Assembly: GCA_948971535.1 (NCBI GenBank) | Contig: CARFEX010000045.1 | Span: 1 to 6,833 of the forward strand | Source of the DNA: an uncultured Eubacteriales bacterium | GTDB lineage: Bacteria > Bacillota > Clostridia > Christensenellales > UBA1242 | Reading direction: 5' to 3' | Length of the DNA stretch: 6,833 nt | In this document: positions 6,123 to 6,833 of the stretch, in pieces | How the letters are laid out: each line of letters begins with the position of its first letter | Position numbering within the stretch: the stretch's first letter is position 1 | Notes under the pieces: generated by a model | Database searches by the model: none | The model's input: only the letters and a program-made list of their open reading frames with translations | Told to the model about the DNA's origin: nothing | Made by a program: the position numbers and the translations under genes

Positions 6123-6779
6123 ATGAGTTTTACTGCAAAAGACGTAGCTGAACTTAGAGCAAGAACAAATGCAGGTATGATGGACTGCAAAAAAGCACTT
6201 GTAGAATGCGATGGAGATTTTGAAAAGGCAGTACTTTGGCTTCGTGAAAAGGGTATTGCTGCCGCTGCAAAAAAGCAATCTAGAATTGCATCAGAAGGTA
6301 TCGTAACATCTTATATCCACATGGGTGGAAAAATTGGTGTTCTTGTAGAAATCAATTGTGAAACAGACTTTGTTGCAAAAACAGAAGCTTTCCAACAACT
6401 TGGAAGAGATATTGCAATGCAAATTGCAGCTGCTGCTCCAAAGTTTGTTAGTATTGAAGAAGTGCCAGTTGCTGACCTTGAGAAAGAAAAAGAAATCCTT
6501 AGAGCTCAAGCTCTTAACGAAGGTAAACCTGCTCAAATCATTGAAAAAATGGTTGAAGGAAGAGTTAAAAAATATTATCAAGATGTATGTCTTCTTGAAC
6601 AAGTTTATGTTAAAGATTCTAGCATGACTATCAAAGATTATATCAATGAAATGACTCTCAAGATTGGAGAAAAAATCTCTATCCGTCGTTTTGTACGCTT
6701 TGAAATGGGTGAAGGTCTTGAAAAAAGACATGATGACCTTGCAGCTGAAGTTGAAAAGCAAATGAAAGGTAACAAATAA
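6123..6779 (+). CDS. tsf: Elongation factor Ts, short form
   Basis: EF-Ts is the nucleotide exchange factor that releases GDP from EF-Tu in the cytoplasm. The 218-residue protein begins with the UBA-like N-domain (about 4-55), including the signature LRARTNAGMMDCKKAL (11-26), where Asn16 replaces the common Gly. Next comes the EF-Tu-contacting motif EINCETDFVAK (76-86), in which Asp82-Phe83 match the residues that disturb the Mg2+ site of EF-Tu. The section GKPAQIIEKMVEGRVKKYYQDVCLLEQ (134-160) and a C-terminal helical end follow. It is about 70 residues shorter than E. coli EF-Ts (283) and resembles the compact forms of Thermus, cyanobacteria and some Clostridia. The start ATG 6123 has AGGAG at 6111-6115, 7 nt upstream. 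It is complete and followed by a terminator. Confidence 0.97.
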   Translation: MSFTAKDVAELRARTNAGMMDCKKALVECDGDFEKAVLWLREKGIAAAAKKQSRIASEGIVTSYIHMGGKIGVLVEINCETDFVAKTEAFQQLGRDIAMQIAAAAPKFVSIEEVPVADLEKEKEILRAQALNEGKPAQIIEKMVEGRVKKYYQDVCLLEQVYVKDSSMTIKDYINEMTLKIGEKISIRRFVRFEMGEGLEKRHDDLAAEVEKQMKGNK

Positions 6780-6790
6780 TTATATTTGGT

Positions 6791-6823
6791 AAAAAACCGC
6801 TTAAATATTAAGCGGTTTTTTTT
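6791..6823 (+). terminator. Intrinsic terminator of the rpsB-tsf operon
   Basis: CCGCTTAA (6797-6804) and TTAAGCGG (6808-6815) form a perfect 8-bp stem with a 3-nt loop. It is extended by an A6 tract upstream (6791-6796) that can pair with the T8 tract downstream (6816-6823). It lies 11 nt after the tsf stop. The symmetrical A/T flanks mean it could also stop transcription arriving from the right. Confidence 0.94.
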
Positions 6824-6833
6824 GTGCCATATT

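Noticed and set aside
5786..6761. Open frames antisense to rpsB and tsf, and a +2 frame in tsf at 6358-6627
   Set aside because: They have low-complexity Phe/Ser-, Lys- or Leu-rich translations produced by A-rich codons of the real genes; no start signals.

Overview
The window is AT-rich chromosomal DNA of a low-GC Gram-positive type. Every gene whose end is visible stops with TAA, the ribosome-binding sites are strong and purine-rich, and promoters match the sigma-A consensus closely. Separate secD and secF genes behind a small YrzE/TIGR04086-like membrane protein gene point to a Clostridia-like member of the Bacillota, probably a gut-type or uncultured lineage. No rRNA or species marker is present, so this placement is an inference.

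Layout: (1) 1-383 is the 3' part of a small polytopic membrane protein gene on the + strand. (2) 384-548 holds a perfect-consensus promoter (TTGACA-N17-TATAAT) and a roughly 117-nt leader. (3) 549-3033 is the secD-secF pair, overlapping by 8 nt and translationally coupled. Together they encode the ion-driven accessory subunits of the Sec translocon. (4) 3042-3076 is a bidirectional terminator shared with the convergent gene downstream. (5) 3090-4853, on the - strand, is a single-gene ABC exporter with membrane and ATPase domains fused. (6) 4854-5195 is the divergent control region between the exporter and rpsB. (7) 5196-6779 is rpsB-tsf (ribosomal protein S2 and elongation factor Ts), closed by a strong intrinsic terminator at 6791-6823.

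Most of the window is housekeeping: protein export (SecDF) and translation (S2, EF-Ts). The exporter is a stand-alone accessory gene between two core operons. The most notable signal is in its promoter: a run of nine C (G on the + strand, 4890-4898) lies inside the spacer between a good -35 (TTGACC) and a good -10 (TATAGT). This is the arrangement known from phase-variable promoters, where slippage of the tract changes spacer length and switches expression. The spacer is now 16 bp, and gaining one C would make it the optimal 17.

Other points: SecF has Asn at the position of the TM4 aspartate implicated in ion coupling. EF-Ts is the short form. S2 carries a 64-residue charged tail. A 15-bp dyad overlaps the -10/+1 region of the rpsB promoter. 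The rpsB leader can fold around a long-range stem. I see no mobile element, CRISPR array, tRNA or rRNA.
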